In this document: positions 1-12,100 of the stretch, piece by piece | How positions within the stretch are numbered: position 1 is the first letter of the stretch | Layout of the letters: each line of letters begins with the position of its first letter | From: Patiria pectinifera | Taxonomy: Eukaryota > Echinodermata > Asteroidea > Valvatida > Asterinidae | Reading direction: 5' to 3' | Assembly (NCBI GenBank): GCA_029964075.1 | Contig: CM057141.1 | Location: forward strand, 7,874,001-7,938,000 | DNA: 64,000 nucleotides | Position numbers and translations under genes: made by a program | Notes under the pieces: model-generated | What the model saw: the letters and a program-made list of their open reading frames with translations, nothing else | What the model was told of the DNA's origin: nothing | The model's database searches: none

Positions 1-471
1 GAGGGGTTAGTATAATAGATCAAATATTGTTTAAGTGACATGTTTGAGGTTTTGTGTTTGAAAATGCTTGAAAAACCAAGAAAAACAAAAATTGTTTAAG
101 TAGTCTGGTTCCCTGACTCCACTAAAGATAAATGGATCAAATTATAGATGTCGGCAAATTGTAAGGTAAGGGAACCAGCTTAGCTGGCCTGCACCCATTT
201 ATGAACATGTAACCAATAGCAAACAAAATTTGGACGGAAAAATTTGTAAATTTGGAGCAGTAGTTGAAAAATAGTTAGGTTTTTCCAATGGTGGTCGGCC
301 GACCACCATTGGAATGTATACAAAAATAACATTTTCTTGAAAATGACTTGACACCAGGTGCCATAATTTTACAGGATGCTTAAGACTGTCATTTACCAAC
401 ATCCTAGTAGGGTATTTCGTAAAAACTTGGTAGTTTTATTTTTTGATGTTTGCAAATGTTGTATATTCCCT
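1..471. mobile_element. TTAA-type MITE, family M, copy M1 (cut by window edge)
   Basis: This is the right-hand part of the same element seen complete at 5622-6144. It shares the same order of blocks: a GGTTCCCTGACTCCACT-like block, a run near AATAGCAAACAAAATTT, the central palindrome, and an end reading TTGTATATTCCCT. The palindrome at 283-314 is perfect over 32 bases, with arms TTCCAATGGTGGTC and GACCACCATTGGAA around GGCC. The bases after the end are TGAA rather than TTAA, so the target duplication has decayed here. It lies in an intron of the SLC7-type gene, assuming that gene continues leftwards. Confidence 0.8.
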
Positions 472-1357
472 TGAACACTGGCTGTGAAATATATCAAGGT
501 GTAAAGCATTAGTTAACCAAGAAAACGTTACATATATATGGGTTATTTAGGCATTTCTTAATGTTTATTGTACACTGCTGAGAAAGGACGCAACAACCGA
601 AGCAATGCAAATTCAGGATACTCTGTATGGCACCACAGAAAGCACAATGCTGTCTCTGAACTGTAACCATACAATGCGCAAAGCAGAACAAATTCATGCT
701 TCTTTGCAAGGACGTGTTTAACTAGAAATCGGAATCTGCGCCTAACCTGAATTTGTGCCACCTTCCTCTTGTCGGAAATATTACAATGTACATACTCAAG
801 TTTCTTATCATATAATTGATCACTCAGCCAGGGTAGGCTAAAAACTGATAGTGTGTCCAGACCCAATTGTCCAAAGAAAAAAAATACACGCTCCACATCA
901 GCTGACAAAATAGGCTGACTATCTGAATACAATGCAAATTCCCCAGCTGTTCGATTCGCAAACTTTACAATCCAAAGTACATCCGTGCAATTTAGCTGGG
1001 AATATGGGGTTTTCAGTTTCCTTCGTTTCTGTCTGAGTTTTTGTGATGGTCTGAAGACAGGAATAGGAAGTGTGGTATGACTAGCCGATTCTTAAATCTG
1101 CTTGCAGAGCAGGACGTTCAAGTTGTGATTTTAGTCAATCGTTAACGCAACTGTGCACTTGGAAAGAGATCAAAATTGTGCACACACAAAAATTGGCCAA
1201 GTTTTGTGGCTCTGCAGTATTTTACATTGACAATCACCATTTGGTGCCTACAGCCCTGGCAAAAAAATTCTGTACTAACCCTATAAACACATAATATTTA
1301 CACGATATGCACATATACACAGGCCAAGTATCATACCGTTCCGTGATCACATCCATA
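472..1357. other. Intronic sequence, nothing recognised
   Basis: Small open frames occur on both strands, but none has splice signals, domain motifs or a codon bias that I can support. It presumably lies in the SLC7-type gene intron downstream of the exon at 3275-3398. Confidence 0.5.
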
Positions 1358-3149
1358 CAGTAGTTTCCCGTTACAGCGCGCCCTGATATAACGCTCCTGC
1401 CGATATAACGCTCATTTTTCATTTCCCCGACTGCGTTCCCATTCATTGTGTACATATTCCTGCGGTTACAGCGCTCCCGTTTACAACGCTTTTCGGGATA
1501 TAGCGCTCACTATTTTAAGACCCAGGAACAATATAAAACATGTAAAATGATTCCTGTTATAACGCTATTCACCTTGGAGTGTCAGATTCTTCGCAGATTT
1601 GATGAAAACCACAAGGAGCGGCGCGGTCTGCCCACTAACGCCACGTGGTCGCACACACTAGATGTACATGTACAATGCAGTCCATCATGCGTCACACACA
1701 GTAGGTGTACGTACGGTACATGTACATACTGTACATGTACATGTACGTGTACGTGCCGATATGCATGTAGTGTTCAGGGCATATCAAACGGGTCCGGGTA
1801 CAGACGGTGACAGACTTTTTGTGTCACCCTCCGAAACAGTGACCAATCTACAACTCAGTGTTCAGTTGTTTGTGCATTATTTTCAAACTCTAATCTTGAA
1901 AGTTTTTTCCATGATTGTGTCCACCCATGGTTTTTTATGTCTCCAGTTAAGTTTTAGATCCAAGAAAGTTTAGAACAGTTTGTCAGAAACCCATGATTTT
2001 TTTTTCAACAAATTGTTTATGATTATTAATCTCATGTTTTGGGCGGGATGTGAAAAAAACGTAACATGTCCGTCTGGTTCAATGTATACGTGTCGCAGTT
2101 TGACTTCAGCAAAAAAACGAAAACCCTTTTACAATGCAATAACTATACTACGTGGTCAGTGACTAGCCTTCTGCACACTGTGTTGTACATTTGTACACTC
2201 ATATTGTAAAGCCGACTTTACACTTCTCAGCCACACTGTATTCCTGCTGCATGAATGAGCGCCTGGATTGGAGGCCACATGCTCATAGCGCAACTTCCGC
2301 CCAGCGCAGTCGAGTCGCGAGCACGTGTGTGCGTTTTGCATACAGTGGGATTGTGTTGTGTGTGCATGAAGCTTAGGTTGTACGGTTTTCTGATTCGTCG
2401 CTGCAAGAGAGAAGTAGGGATAACGTTTTCCAGATTCGTTTGTAAAATCATTTTAAATGTATAAAGTTTTCCATGTTAATGTTGTAACAGTTAATTTGAG
2501 ATGTTTTTGGTGAAGTTGGAAGATGAAAATACCGGTATGAAATGCTAGCTGCCCGAGTATAAAGCAGCTCAGGAAAAAATCAACCCTAGTCCGTAGTCGG
2601 TCTGCTCCAGGGTCGTTCAAGACTTCGTAGATTTTTTTTCGTAGATTTTTTTGCATTGGTTAAGCGACACATTCGGCCTTCAAAATTGTTCCAATGTTCA
2701 ACTAAAATCCTTCTGTTCAGTTATAGGTTATACATGTTTTGTAAACTTTCATATTTTCAAATTTAAAAATAACTCCGTAGATTCCATGATTTTCTCAACT
2801 GTTTTATTCGATTTTATAAACAGAAATGTTTCATTATTTTGTGTATATGGCAACAGAATTCATTCTCCCCATTTTGAAATGAACAATATGATTTTGATGG
2901 AGGTGTCCAACAGAAGAATCACAGGCTTTTAATACATGTTACATGATGTATAGTCCGACCCGTACATTCATCATACATGTACATGCATGTACGTGTATGT
3001 GTGTACATGTACATACATGTATCTTATATAGTACATGTACATGTGCACATGTATTTGTACATGTACATGTACGTCGGTTACAGCGCTGTGCGGTTATAAC
3101 GCTCGGTTCAGCTCGGTCCCTTTGAGAGCGCTATAACGGGAATCTACTG
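1358..3149. mobile_element. Pogo/Tigger-like non-autonomous DNA transposon, 1.8 kb
   Basis: The left end reads CAGTAGTTTCCCGTTACAGC. The right end, read inward on the other strand, is CAGTAGATTCCCGTTATAGC. The ends form terminal inverted repeats of about 25 bases flanked by TA on both sides, the classic Tc1/mariner/pogo target duplication. Just inside each end the word TATAACGCT or a variant is reiterated (around 1386-1410, 1470-1510 and 1556-1570 at the left; 3070-3140 at the right). The interior holds TACATGTA-rich stretches (about 1660-1760 and 2970-3075) and no transposase frame, so the copy would depend on an enzyme supplied elsewhere. Confidence 0.75.
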
Positions 3150-3274
3150 TATTGCAATTTTTCGTACTGCACTTATTTTGTTCTTTTGCAGTTACAGTTT
3201 ATTGCAATCTTTCATTGCACCCATAAATGTATGGTTGGAATAACTTTTTACGAATAGTATACAGTTTTACTCAC

Positions 3275-3398
3275 CACAGCTACAGCTTTGGAGGCTGTTA
3301 GTTCTGCTGTCGACATAGCAGAAAAATATGCCACGTTGGCCAGGACGTAAACAACGATCACCAAAGGAACAGAGATGACAATCGCACGGGGAAGGTTT
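3275..3398 (-). CDS. SLC7A5/8-like: SLC7 (LAT-type) amino acid transporter, coding exon 5
   Basis: Read on the minus strand, the exon follows TTTACAG and is followed by GTGAGT. It encodes residues 265-305, beginning [20 protein letters not shown] and ending TASKAVAV. In LAT1/LAT2 this segment is the helix after the conserved NPYRNLP motif, plus the next loop. The first base completes the arginine codon split with the exon at 3547-3591, and the exon ends in phase 0. The next expected exon (the segment following AVAV in the family) is not found between 1 and 3274, so it should lie outside the window. The NLPRAI wording looks closer to LAT2 than LAT1, but that is a weak judgement. Confidence 0.93.
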
Positions 3399-3546
3399 CT
3401 GTAAATATGTTTAAAAATATAAAAGGCGGGAAAATAACAACATGTTTTTCCAGCAAAATCTGCATTGATTCCATTTCAAACTGGAATATAAATACATGAA
3501 TTTTGAACTGAATTTCATGGAAAACAATAACAGATTTTGAACTTAC

Positions 3547-3591
3547 CTGTACGGATTGACCAACTCTTCTGTAACAAAGTTCAGGTAATTC
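3547..3591 (-). CDS. SLC7A5/8-like: SLC7 (LAT-type) amino acid transporter, coding exon 4
   Basis: This is a 45-base micro-exon between a CCACAG acceptor and a GTAAGT donor on the minus strand. It encodes NYLNFVTEELVNPY plus two bases of the following arginine. The motif WNYLNFVTEE..NPYRNLP is a signature of the LAT subgroup, and the tryptophan codon is split with the upstream exon (TG + G). It was recognised only because its neighbours fix the frame; it is too short to stand out alone. Confidence 0.93.
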
Positions 3592-3627
3592 CTGTGGAAA
3601 AATCAAATAAATATAATAAAGAACTGA

Positions 3628-3660
3628 CCAAATTTGCAGTTCTTTTCGGGACACCCTGTA
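3628..3660. repeat. Single Tc1/mariner-like terminus
   Basis: On the minus strand the sequence begins TACAGGGTGTCCCGAAAAG, the form of a Tc1/mariner terminal repeat next to a TA target. I did not find a matching opposite terminus, so this is a solo or truncated end within the 0.5 kb intron between coding exons 3 and 4. Confidence 0.45.
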
Positions 3661-3947
3661 TTTAAAATGGCCATGAAATGCCTGTGGTATTACTTGCACG
3701 GTGGTCAAAAGCATTTCTGAGACTATTACAACTAAAACTACACGTATCTGGATGTTTATTATTTCAAGTCAACTTAAAAATTATTCTATTCTTCTGTCAT
3801 TTCTGTTCAATACCAAAAGTTAAAGGAGAATGTTAAGTTATATAAACTGCGGTACACACAATGCAACAGCTAGACCACAATGCAATGCTTGCCCACAAAA
3901 AGGACAATCACATGTGGTGGACCTAGCAACAGCACAAGCTATTAATC

Positions 3948-3978
<31 letters not shown>

Positions 3979-4083
3979 GCTTTTGGTGAAAGACAGCCAC
4001 ACATCGCTTTGCTGTTAAACAGTTCCATGTTCCCAGAAAGTCAGACAAAGGGATCATGGTTGTTTCTGGCTGATAACCCTCAC

Positions 4084-4183
4084 CATCCTCCGTAGGCAAA
4101 CAGGCCAGAGTAAAGGGCAAGCACAATGTCTCCAACGCTTGTGGTAGAACCTTCAAAGGAGTTCTCAAAGTTCTCGGTGTTAC
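4084..4183 (-). CDS. SLC7A5/8-like: SLC7 (LAT-type) amino acid transporter, coding exon 3
   Basis: On the minus strand the exon lies between GATTTAG and GTGAGG. It encodes [20 protein letters not shown] followed by [13 protein letters not shown]. The stretch F-E-G-(6-7)[26 protein letters not shown] is diagnostic of the LAT group and carries the substrate-site helix containing FAYGGW. The first two bases complete a glycine codon with the upstream exon, and the last two (TG) begin the tryptophan finished by the 45-base exon. A poly-C/poly-A run at about 3949-3974 lies in the downstream intron. Confidence 0.95.
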
Positions 4184-4294
4184 CTAAATCAAAAGACAAC
4201 AGATTTCAGAAAGTGACAAACCACCGTTCTCACACTAATAAAGACAAAGGAACCCCTAGCCTTTTCTTAAATTTAAAAAATATATTTAACTGAG

Positions 4295-4611
4295 CAGGGG
4301 TGGATCCAGGAATTTTCGCAGGGGGGGGGGGTTAATCAGCCAAAAAATCTGAAAATGTACACAGGGTTGTTTTTTTCCGGGCACTTGGCCTCCGTAAAAT
4401 CAAAAACTGGGGGGCGGGGGCCTGGTTCCATATTTCAATAGGGGGCGCTGTTCAAATTCAACGATTATTAACACTAGATTACAGAATGGTGTACCGTATT
4501 TTGAACAGGCGGACATTATACCAATATAATTATTTTGGGGGTGTCATGGGTTTTTTTTTTTTTTTTACCCCCAAACCCCCCCCCCCACCACCCCCTCTGG
4601 ATCCGCGCCTG
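4295..4611. mobile_element. hAT-like MITE, about 317 bases
   Basis: The left end reads CAGGGGTGGATCCAG and the right end, inverted, reads CAGGCGCGGATCCAG. That matches the familiar non-autonomous hAT terminus CAGGGGCGGATCCAG. CTGAG is duplicated immediately outside both ends (4290-4294 and 4612-4616), although hAT insertions normally duplicate 8 bases. The interior contains long G, T and C homopolymers and no coding capacity. It lies in an SLC7 intron. Confidence 0.7.
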
Positions 4612-5140
4612 CTGAGCAGTGTATCAAATAACATCCTGTAAATCTGTGCCATTTAAATTTCAATTTTCCCCTCCCCCACCTTATTTGTCACTTTATGAAA
4701 TGTTTGTTGGGGAGGGGGCAATTTCTCAAGCTGGTCAACAGTGGTCATTTGTTTAAATGCCTAAAAACAAATTCAAATAAAGTTTGCACTATCTTGATGC
4801 ACTTGCCAGTATAAGTTCTGGCTACAAGTCTGGTAAAAGTTTGGACTAAAACTCGCTACCCAGGGTTCCCAGCACTTTATGAAAACACAATTCGGAGGTT
4901 TCCCTCCAATTTCCCCGAGAAATTTCCAAAATTCCATGAAATATATTTTTTGCTTTAAGGTTGCTGTGAAGTCACTGGTTGCAACAGAGCAAGTAAGATA
5001 CGGATAATTCACAGGCAACTTGTTGACAAGCAATGGCCTCCCTTCTGCCCTTATAACCATCCTTTCCTCACCATATGCAACAGAGATGCACATACACCAA
5101 ACTGGTGAAAACCTTTCCCTTCTGGGTCACTGTCAAATTC

Positions 5141-5313
5141 CCCAAGTTTTCCCTGATTACTTTGGCATTTTTCTCAAATTCCCGAAGTTTTCCCTGATTA
5201 CTTTGGCATTTTTCTCAAATTCCCCAAGTTTTCCCTGATTACTTTGGCATTTTTCTCAAATTCCCCAAGTTTTCCCTGATTACTTTGGCATTTTTCTCAA
5301 ATTCCCTGAGTTT
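5141..5313. repeat. 41-base tandem repeat, about 4 copies
   Basis: Copies of a unit beginning AAGTTTTCCCTGATTACTTT start at 5144, 5185, 5226 and 5267, with a degenerate start at 5308, giving a 41-base period. Copies are nearly identical. The array ends about 80 bases from coding exon 2 (5395-5520) of the SLC7-type gene, on its donor side. Related TTCCC-rich sequence flanks it at about 4900-4940 and 5315-5365. Confidence 0.9.
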
Positions 5314-5394
5314 TCCCCGACTGGAAAACTGGAAACTCATTTTCACGGTTTTCCCTGATTTCCAGAGTGGCTGGGCACCCTGCTTACAACTCAC

Positions 5395-5520
5395 CAAGGA
5401 AGAGGTGGACCAGGCCAGCGACGATGATAATGAGGAGGGCGATCACCTTGGAAGCAGTGAAGACATCTTGGACACGGGTTGCTGCCTTAACACTAAGGCA
5501 GTTCACAAAGGTCAAGATCA
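5395..5520 (-). CDS. SLC7A5/8-like: SLC7 (LAT-type) amino acid transporter, coding exon 2
   Basis: On the minus strand the exon lies between TTGCAG and GTGAGT. It encodes the helix and loop ILTFVNCLSVKAATRVQDVF followed by TASKVIALLIIIVAGLVHLF. The phrase VNC.SVKAATRVQD is nearly invariant in LAT1/LAT2 transporters. The exon begins with two bases (TG) that complete a leucine codon begun by the last T of coding exon 1, and ends with one base of glycine. The splice phase on both sides confirms the gene model. The intron between this exon and exon 1 is about 14.9 kb. Confidence 0.95.
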
Positions 5521-5621
5521 CTGCAATGAAATCAGAGTTTCTTCATTAAACTCGGGCCTTCTTAGAGAGAGTAACCTTGCCGAATTCAGCAACATTTTAT
5601 CCAATACTTGCGCGGTCTTAA

Positions 5622-6144
5622 AGGGAATGTACATCATTGGCTTTTGCTGTAATTTTCAGAAATGGACTATTTGAGGGGTTTGTATAACAGATCAAATATT
5701 GTTACACTGACATGTTTGAGGTTCTGTGTTTGGAAATGCTGGAAATACCAAGAAAAACAAATATGTTCAAATAGTCTGGTTCCCGGACTCCACTAAAGAT
5801 GAAATCGATCAATTCATAGATGCTGGAAAATTGTAAGGTAAGGGAACCAGTCTAGCTGGCCTGCAACCGTTCATGAACATATAACCAATAGCAAACAAAA
5901 TTTTCACTGAAAAAAAATGGTAAATTTGGAGCAGTAGTTGAAAAATAGTTAGGTTTTTCCAACGGTGGTCGGCTGACCACCGTTGGAAATTTATACAAAA
6001 TACAACTTTTCTATAAAATGACTTCACACCCGGTGCCATAATTTACAGGATGCTTTAGACTGTCATTTACCAACATCCTAGCAAGGTATTTTGTAAACAT
6101 TTGGTAGTTTTGTTATCGATGTTTGCAAATGTTGTATATTCCCT
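5622..6144. mobile_element. TTAA-type MITE, family M, complete copy M2
   Basis: The 523-base element is flanked by TTAA on both sides (5618-5621 and 6145-6148). Its left end begins AGGGAATGTAC and its right end, inverted, AGGGAATATACAACATTTGC. A central palindrome at 5956-5989 has arms TTTCCAACGGTGGTC and GACCACCGTTGGAAA. TTAA duplication with A/G-rich ends fits Kolobok- or piggyBac-type mobilisation. It has no coding capacity and lies about 100 bases upstream of the acceptor of SLC7 coding exon 2. Confidence 0.85.
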
Positions 6145-6148
6145 TTAA

Positions 6149-9100
6149 ATAACAGTTCGTTTTCCAATAATATCTAAAATCTGCTCGATCTCGTTGATCG
6201 GAGAAGTGCGCAGTTGGATCAATTAATATTTTAAAACAGATGCAGTAGAATTCAGGGAAATTAATTGTTTGTACTTAATTTGAACCCTTACTAATTTGGT
6301 ACATTTCATTTTAGGTAAAATGTCTGGGCGTTCCGCCATATTAAATCTGATACGGTAATTTTTGGGGGGTTTTCCCAAATAGGAATTTCCCAATGTTTTC
6401 GCCCATCCTGATATTAGCAACTCAACCCTCATACTTTCATGTTTAAAATTAACTTTGTGAAATACGTCTAAAGTACTTGTATTTTATAAGTATTTACATA
6501 CCAAGTCTGTTTCACCAATGCACTTTTTCCTTATGAATTTTGTTTTGGTTAACTTCATTTAATAATTTGTAATGTATGCAGGGCCCCAATGGAAATAAAT
6601 TATAAACGATTTGGGCATACCCTGGATAAAGAAATGTAATAAATAAAAAAAATTTAAATCAAAATCATTTTAAAAAAATGTTTTTGATGAAATTTGTAGG
6701 ATTTGTGAAGGTAAGTGTAGGAAAAAAACATTGGTACAAAAATATAATTCTTACTTGCTTGCAACTACATTGCTGGCAGTAGAGCAATTAATTACCCATT
6801 CTTCTCAGAAACGGCCAACGCCAGCCAACAGCCCCCGCATTAATTAACAGAGGTGGCTCATTATTAACCACACACGTACAACCCTCCCTCACAATAAACA
6901 AAATTAGAAATCTCTGGCTATTTTTGACGTTTAGTGATGAGTCCACCTGAAAATTATTTGCTGATAAAACACCACTGCTAATCAGGGCTACTTATTTGTT
7001 ACATAATGATAATTATGTGTGCTTCATTATAGAGCTAATTTCAGCGATTTTATTTGGTAGCAAATGAGGACTGAAAACTATTAGAGTCAAATTATATCGT
7101 TGCAGTTTTCAAATTGAAAACATTTGAATAGAAAACTGAAAAGAACCGAATTAAGTGACTCAGTGTCACTACTGGTACTAAATGCAGCATTTTTGTACAG
7201 TTGTATCTATATCAAACTAGACAAAATTGGACAAGCGATGTATGACAAGTTCATCTTATTTTATTATTTTGGACTTGACCTTGTGAAAGAAAGAACAATA
7301 AATACAGGTTTGTCAAATTTGTCATTTATCTTTCAATGAAAATTATGACAAATGAGTTGGTCAAAATTCACGAACAGGTTTATCAGTAAATAAAATAGAA
7401 ACTTGCAAATTATCAATTAACTTTAATGTTTAATATTTAACAATTCAACAATTCACTGGCACATAAAATAATTTTGGTTCCATTTATTATCGAAACGTCT
7501 GAAGTTGTTTGTAGTAAAGTAACAAAATATGGATCAATGGGAATCAGAATTTAACAGTACAACTGGATTTGGGAGCTGGAAAGTATTGCATTTGGTTCAC
7601 TGAATGTTCAACCGCTTGTACCTTTAGAATCATGCATGCATTCAGTAACTGTTTACATGAATCATGCATGAATTCAGTAGCCATGGAAACATGTACGTAT
7701 CAAAATGTTAAACGTTTTTGCATTTACGACAATGCAAAGCCAATAACTAGAGTCGTATTCTGCATACACTCAATGGAACCATGGAGTTTCCTACCTCCAT
7801 GATCGAACTGAGTTTAGATTGTGTCTTTGCTGTAGATTTCATTATTGTCAAGGTGGTGGCATTATCATGTAACAAACAAGCAATTTCCCTTCGATTTAAT
7901 GACGCCGAGGTGAGATTCTAAACACCATCGTAAAAACACAGATATAGGCAGCTGCAAATTGCTTTCATGACGATGGCAGTGAATGAAACACCATATAAGG
8001 GAATCATTCATCTATGAATGGCAGGGTCGCGATGACGTCACGAGCGCGCCGCCCGGAGGCGAGGCAGTTGATACACGAGGCAATCTTCCTCCTCCATCAT
8101 CAGTAGAAGAGTTTGTTACCACTATGAAGTATTGATCCAGAGGCTGGCTGCGGTTTATTTACTACTCCATGGCGGCGTTTTGGCGACCTAATCCAAGCTT
8201 GTTTTTCCCCCGACCCCCGGGGATCGAAACGTATTTCAGGTTCCACCTGCCGCCAATGATACAGCCTCTCGGCAAAAAGCGACCAAAAAGTCGAAATCGA
8301 CGTCAGGCCCACTGAAGTACGGAACAGCCCGAACTGCGCCAGAGAGAATAAATCTACCTTCTCTACTTCATGTTCTTTGAATTAGCTTTGCGTTCGGAAT
8401 CACCAACACAAATTGGAGGTACTAATTAAATATCCAAAATGAAACAAATTGCATCAGAATATTGTTCACTCAATGCAGAAATCAACACTACGGACAAAAC
8501 AACGGACTGGCTGTATAATAAAAATTATTATACATCATCACCTGTCCACGCACGGCACGCGTGTGATCAGTTCATTGACGAAACACGTGCACAACGCACA
8601 TGTCTGGTTGTGAATCTTGGCTGCAAGCCAATTTTGTTCCACCCGGCCCGCGGGAAATGAAACAAAAAATTCCCGCCCCTACCTCCATGTATATTCTCAC
8701 TGATCTGTGACGCCACAGGCCAGAATGATTATCATACCTGGCCATAAATTATTTCATTTTTACACCAGATTTCTTTCTTCCGACTGGCTTTTGCCAGTTA
8801 TGAATACGAGAGCAATAAGACCTCAAATGGGACGTGATACTTTGTGATGGGATTTTTGCGTTGCGGTGATGTAAATCAAATCAGGTTTTGCCCTTCATCG
8901 ACGTATAAACACTGTATACTCAGTGTGTAACCCCAAGTGAAAGTTGGAAACTTCTGCACGTTATGTAATGTTTTCCGTTGAATGAACATTTTACTCCATT
9001 CCTTTTTATCCTTCCCGATCTCTTCCAATAGCTCATTTATTTCTTGATAGGGAGTTGTTGCTAACAGTAACACCCATTACGGAAATGACAACGGAAAACT

Positions 9101-12100
9101 CCGAAGGCACACTACTAGTACTTCCGCTACTTTCTTGTTTCTTTGGGAAAACGTAAAATTTGTATTTGATAGACAAGTGGATTTTGGAGACAAAGAAAAT
9201 TCAAGAATAAAGGAAAAATATCATTGTGTGATCCGACTATTTGGGCAGATTTAATTAATTGGACAGAAAAACTATGATCAGTTGAGCGCACAATTAAATT
9301 TTAATGGACGTCTTAAAAACAAACAAAGCCTCGAAATTTGACAGATGTCGTCTAGTTTGTTTACTTCTAAATTGGATTGAACTTTCTCATTTGCCGTCTT
9401 TCGTCGTCGTTTTGGTTTATTCCACAGCGCCGTTCTTCCTGTTTTTACCTTACTGGCACCAGACAGTCTACATCCTTACACCCTGCTGACACCCACCCAC
9501 GTCACATCAGGTACGGTACAGGTACTGCAGGCAAGTCAAAGGGACCCATATTTCCTGCGTGGGGCAAATCACGATTGACATGCCCTCAAATTCTCTGTTA
9601 TTAGAGGGTTTGTGGCTCATGCAGTATTTCAGTGAAATTAGGATGGAACCAGGCCCTAAAATGTATTCTTTTTTCGATGGATAGGAGTGGAGCCTGTGGA
9701 GGAATCATTTTTCAAAATGGCGACGGACCTTAGGGTAACTTTTAGGGGTGATCATCTTTGGAGTAAAATTATAAGACATTATAAACCCCCGCAAAATGAC
9801 CAGAAAGTGAAAGATGGTGAAATAAGTTTCAGTTTGATGTGTGTCTCAAACACATTGGAGAGTTTTGAGTATTTGTCGTGATAGTTTGAAGTGAGGGCAT
9901 TTGTCATTGGGGTTTATGGCAATTGATTTGCCTGCACCCTGAAGCCATAACACGGCCGGCTCGTTTGCTCTATTTTGAGGGAACTGGTAGCCTCTCATTG
10001 GTCAGATTTTGTTTTAATAATGTCCCGTGGTACATGTACATGGTCAGCATTTACAATTCAGCCTAGCATACTCTCCAACAAAACTGCATTTCAAAACGGA
10101 TGTTTAAAAAATGTGAAAGGAGAATTGTATCTTTTGTTCCTTAAAAATTTAATCAAGCGAATACGAATCCGCATTGTATCCCAATACTTGCAATTATCAA
10201 GAAAGGTCAACGTAATGGTGTGTTACGAATTGTGGGGTAAAAGCCTAGCTTATTGACCTATATCATATTTTAACCTGCTTTATAATTTTCATCAATTTTT
10301 CTTTCGCATGACTGACGGAGCAAGGGCCAATACTATCATTCCTATATTTAGTATTTTTGAGGTACAATGGTTTTGGGGACAAAATTGATAGTGGAGTTGG
10401 TGTTTTGAAGTTATAGATAATCTAGACACCCATTCAAATCATCCATTCGAAATCATTTCCAGGAAAAGGAACTTACAAAGAAATAGCGCCCGTACGAAAT
10501 AAAGCGAAGTAAAACCCAGCGAGACATCGACACTGTTTACATGTCAAAGAAAACTCTAAAAATAACGGATGCCCTTCGCGAGTTCCACGCATATTTTCGT
10601 ATCGATGTTTGGAAATGGTATTGACTGGATAGGCTCTTTAAATGCTCCAGTATGCCTACTACCATGTTACTTATCACTTTCAGCCATCAGCGTTCAGTCA
10701 GAGCTAATGCACGTGTATTCAGACTACAAACCGACGTCTCAGCCTCGGGATATGACGTCAGCATAAATGTCTCCTGCTTTATTTTGTTGGCAATGAGCCA
10801 GCGCAAGTTTGACGGGCAAGCATAGCTACATCTAGTAGATGCACGACAAAATATGTTAACCCAAGATATATTCAAGTGTTTGACTTCTTTCAAATCATCA
10901 CTGCGATACGGCAGCAGATGAGCAATATTGTGTAGGATGACATAAAATTAGCTAACCTTAAACATTCTCGTAAAAAAGTTACAAGAAAACGAGTTGTAAT
11001 ATCGGGTGCATTGCAGTTGAATGTCGGCACGTCCTGCAGACAGCAGTACATGTGTAACCAACAACGCTTTGAATTTTTGAAAACATTTCGAAGCCGCTGC
11101 TGAGTTATGTCAATGCATTGTTTATAATAATAGTTAATTTCTAACGGAGGTTGTAATTTTGTCATATGTTAAAACGGCTAGGCGACATTTATTGGAACTT
11201 CCTGTTTAATATAACGAGCTTCTGCGACCGCAGTAAACAAAACAATTTTACTAAAATGACCATGCACGGAGTAGATAATACACAATAAAATATTTTATTA
11301 CAGAACTGATGCAGATGAATGATCGTGACAACGGCAGAGCAATATGGGGTTGCGATGAGAGATAAACGTGTGATACTGAATTGGGCCAGGTTCCGTAATT
11401 GGGCCCCTTCTAGCTTCCTCCACCACGTGGTGTGTACGACTGACTTTCAGTCTCAGTCACGCATCGGGGTGATGCAATACGCGCCATGGTCACGAGATCA
11501 TTATGTGTTTTATAAATCCAAGATTATTCATAATTGTACACCGCCAAATACAAAAACCTTTATTCATTAAATTGCCATTTTTTCCATGAAGTAATTTTCA
11601 ACATGCTTCATAAACATAATGTGCTTTGCAGTTTTGGTGACGTTTCAAATTCTTATCAAATTGGGGGGAAAAAAACAGACATCACACAACAACTAAAGAA
11701 CATCAAAGGCGTATGTTTAGTTTTAAAAACACAGATAATCATGATTCATCTAATAAGTATAGATGTCTACTGTCTAGCCTTTTTATCAGCAAGTTTTTCT
11801 TTGTTACTTAGTACCATTCATCTCTATAATTCTAATTTTATCAGATAGGCCTAAATACTGTAGTGTTTGCTGTTTTTACAATCAGATTTGACCTTTTTAA
11901 ATAAATAACCTAAGCATTCAGCATGCAGATTTGAATTTTTTTATAACAATAAGCTTTTGTTTTCAAGCTTCTTTTTTTTTTTAAAGTAGGGATTTTTGCC
12001 GGCGGTTTTATTATTATTTTTTTCATAAATTGTACTTTTCGACATGTAAATTTTTACGTGTCTAAATACATGTATATTGTTTTTATGTGCACATGTGGGT

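Noticed and set aside
3830..4168. Open frames over the poly-C run and antisense to the SLC7 exon
   Set aside because: Shadow frames: the real reading is the spliced minus-strand exon at 4084-4183.
8025..8110. CpG-rich patch with TGACGTCA as an alternative promoter
   Set aside because: No TATA, no in-frame first exon and no donor that would splice to the SLC7 exons in phase.
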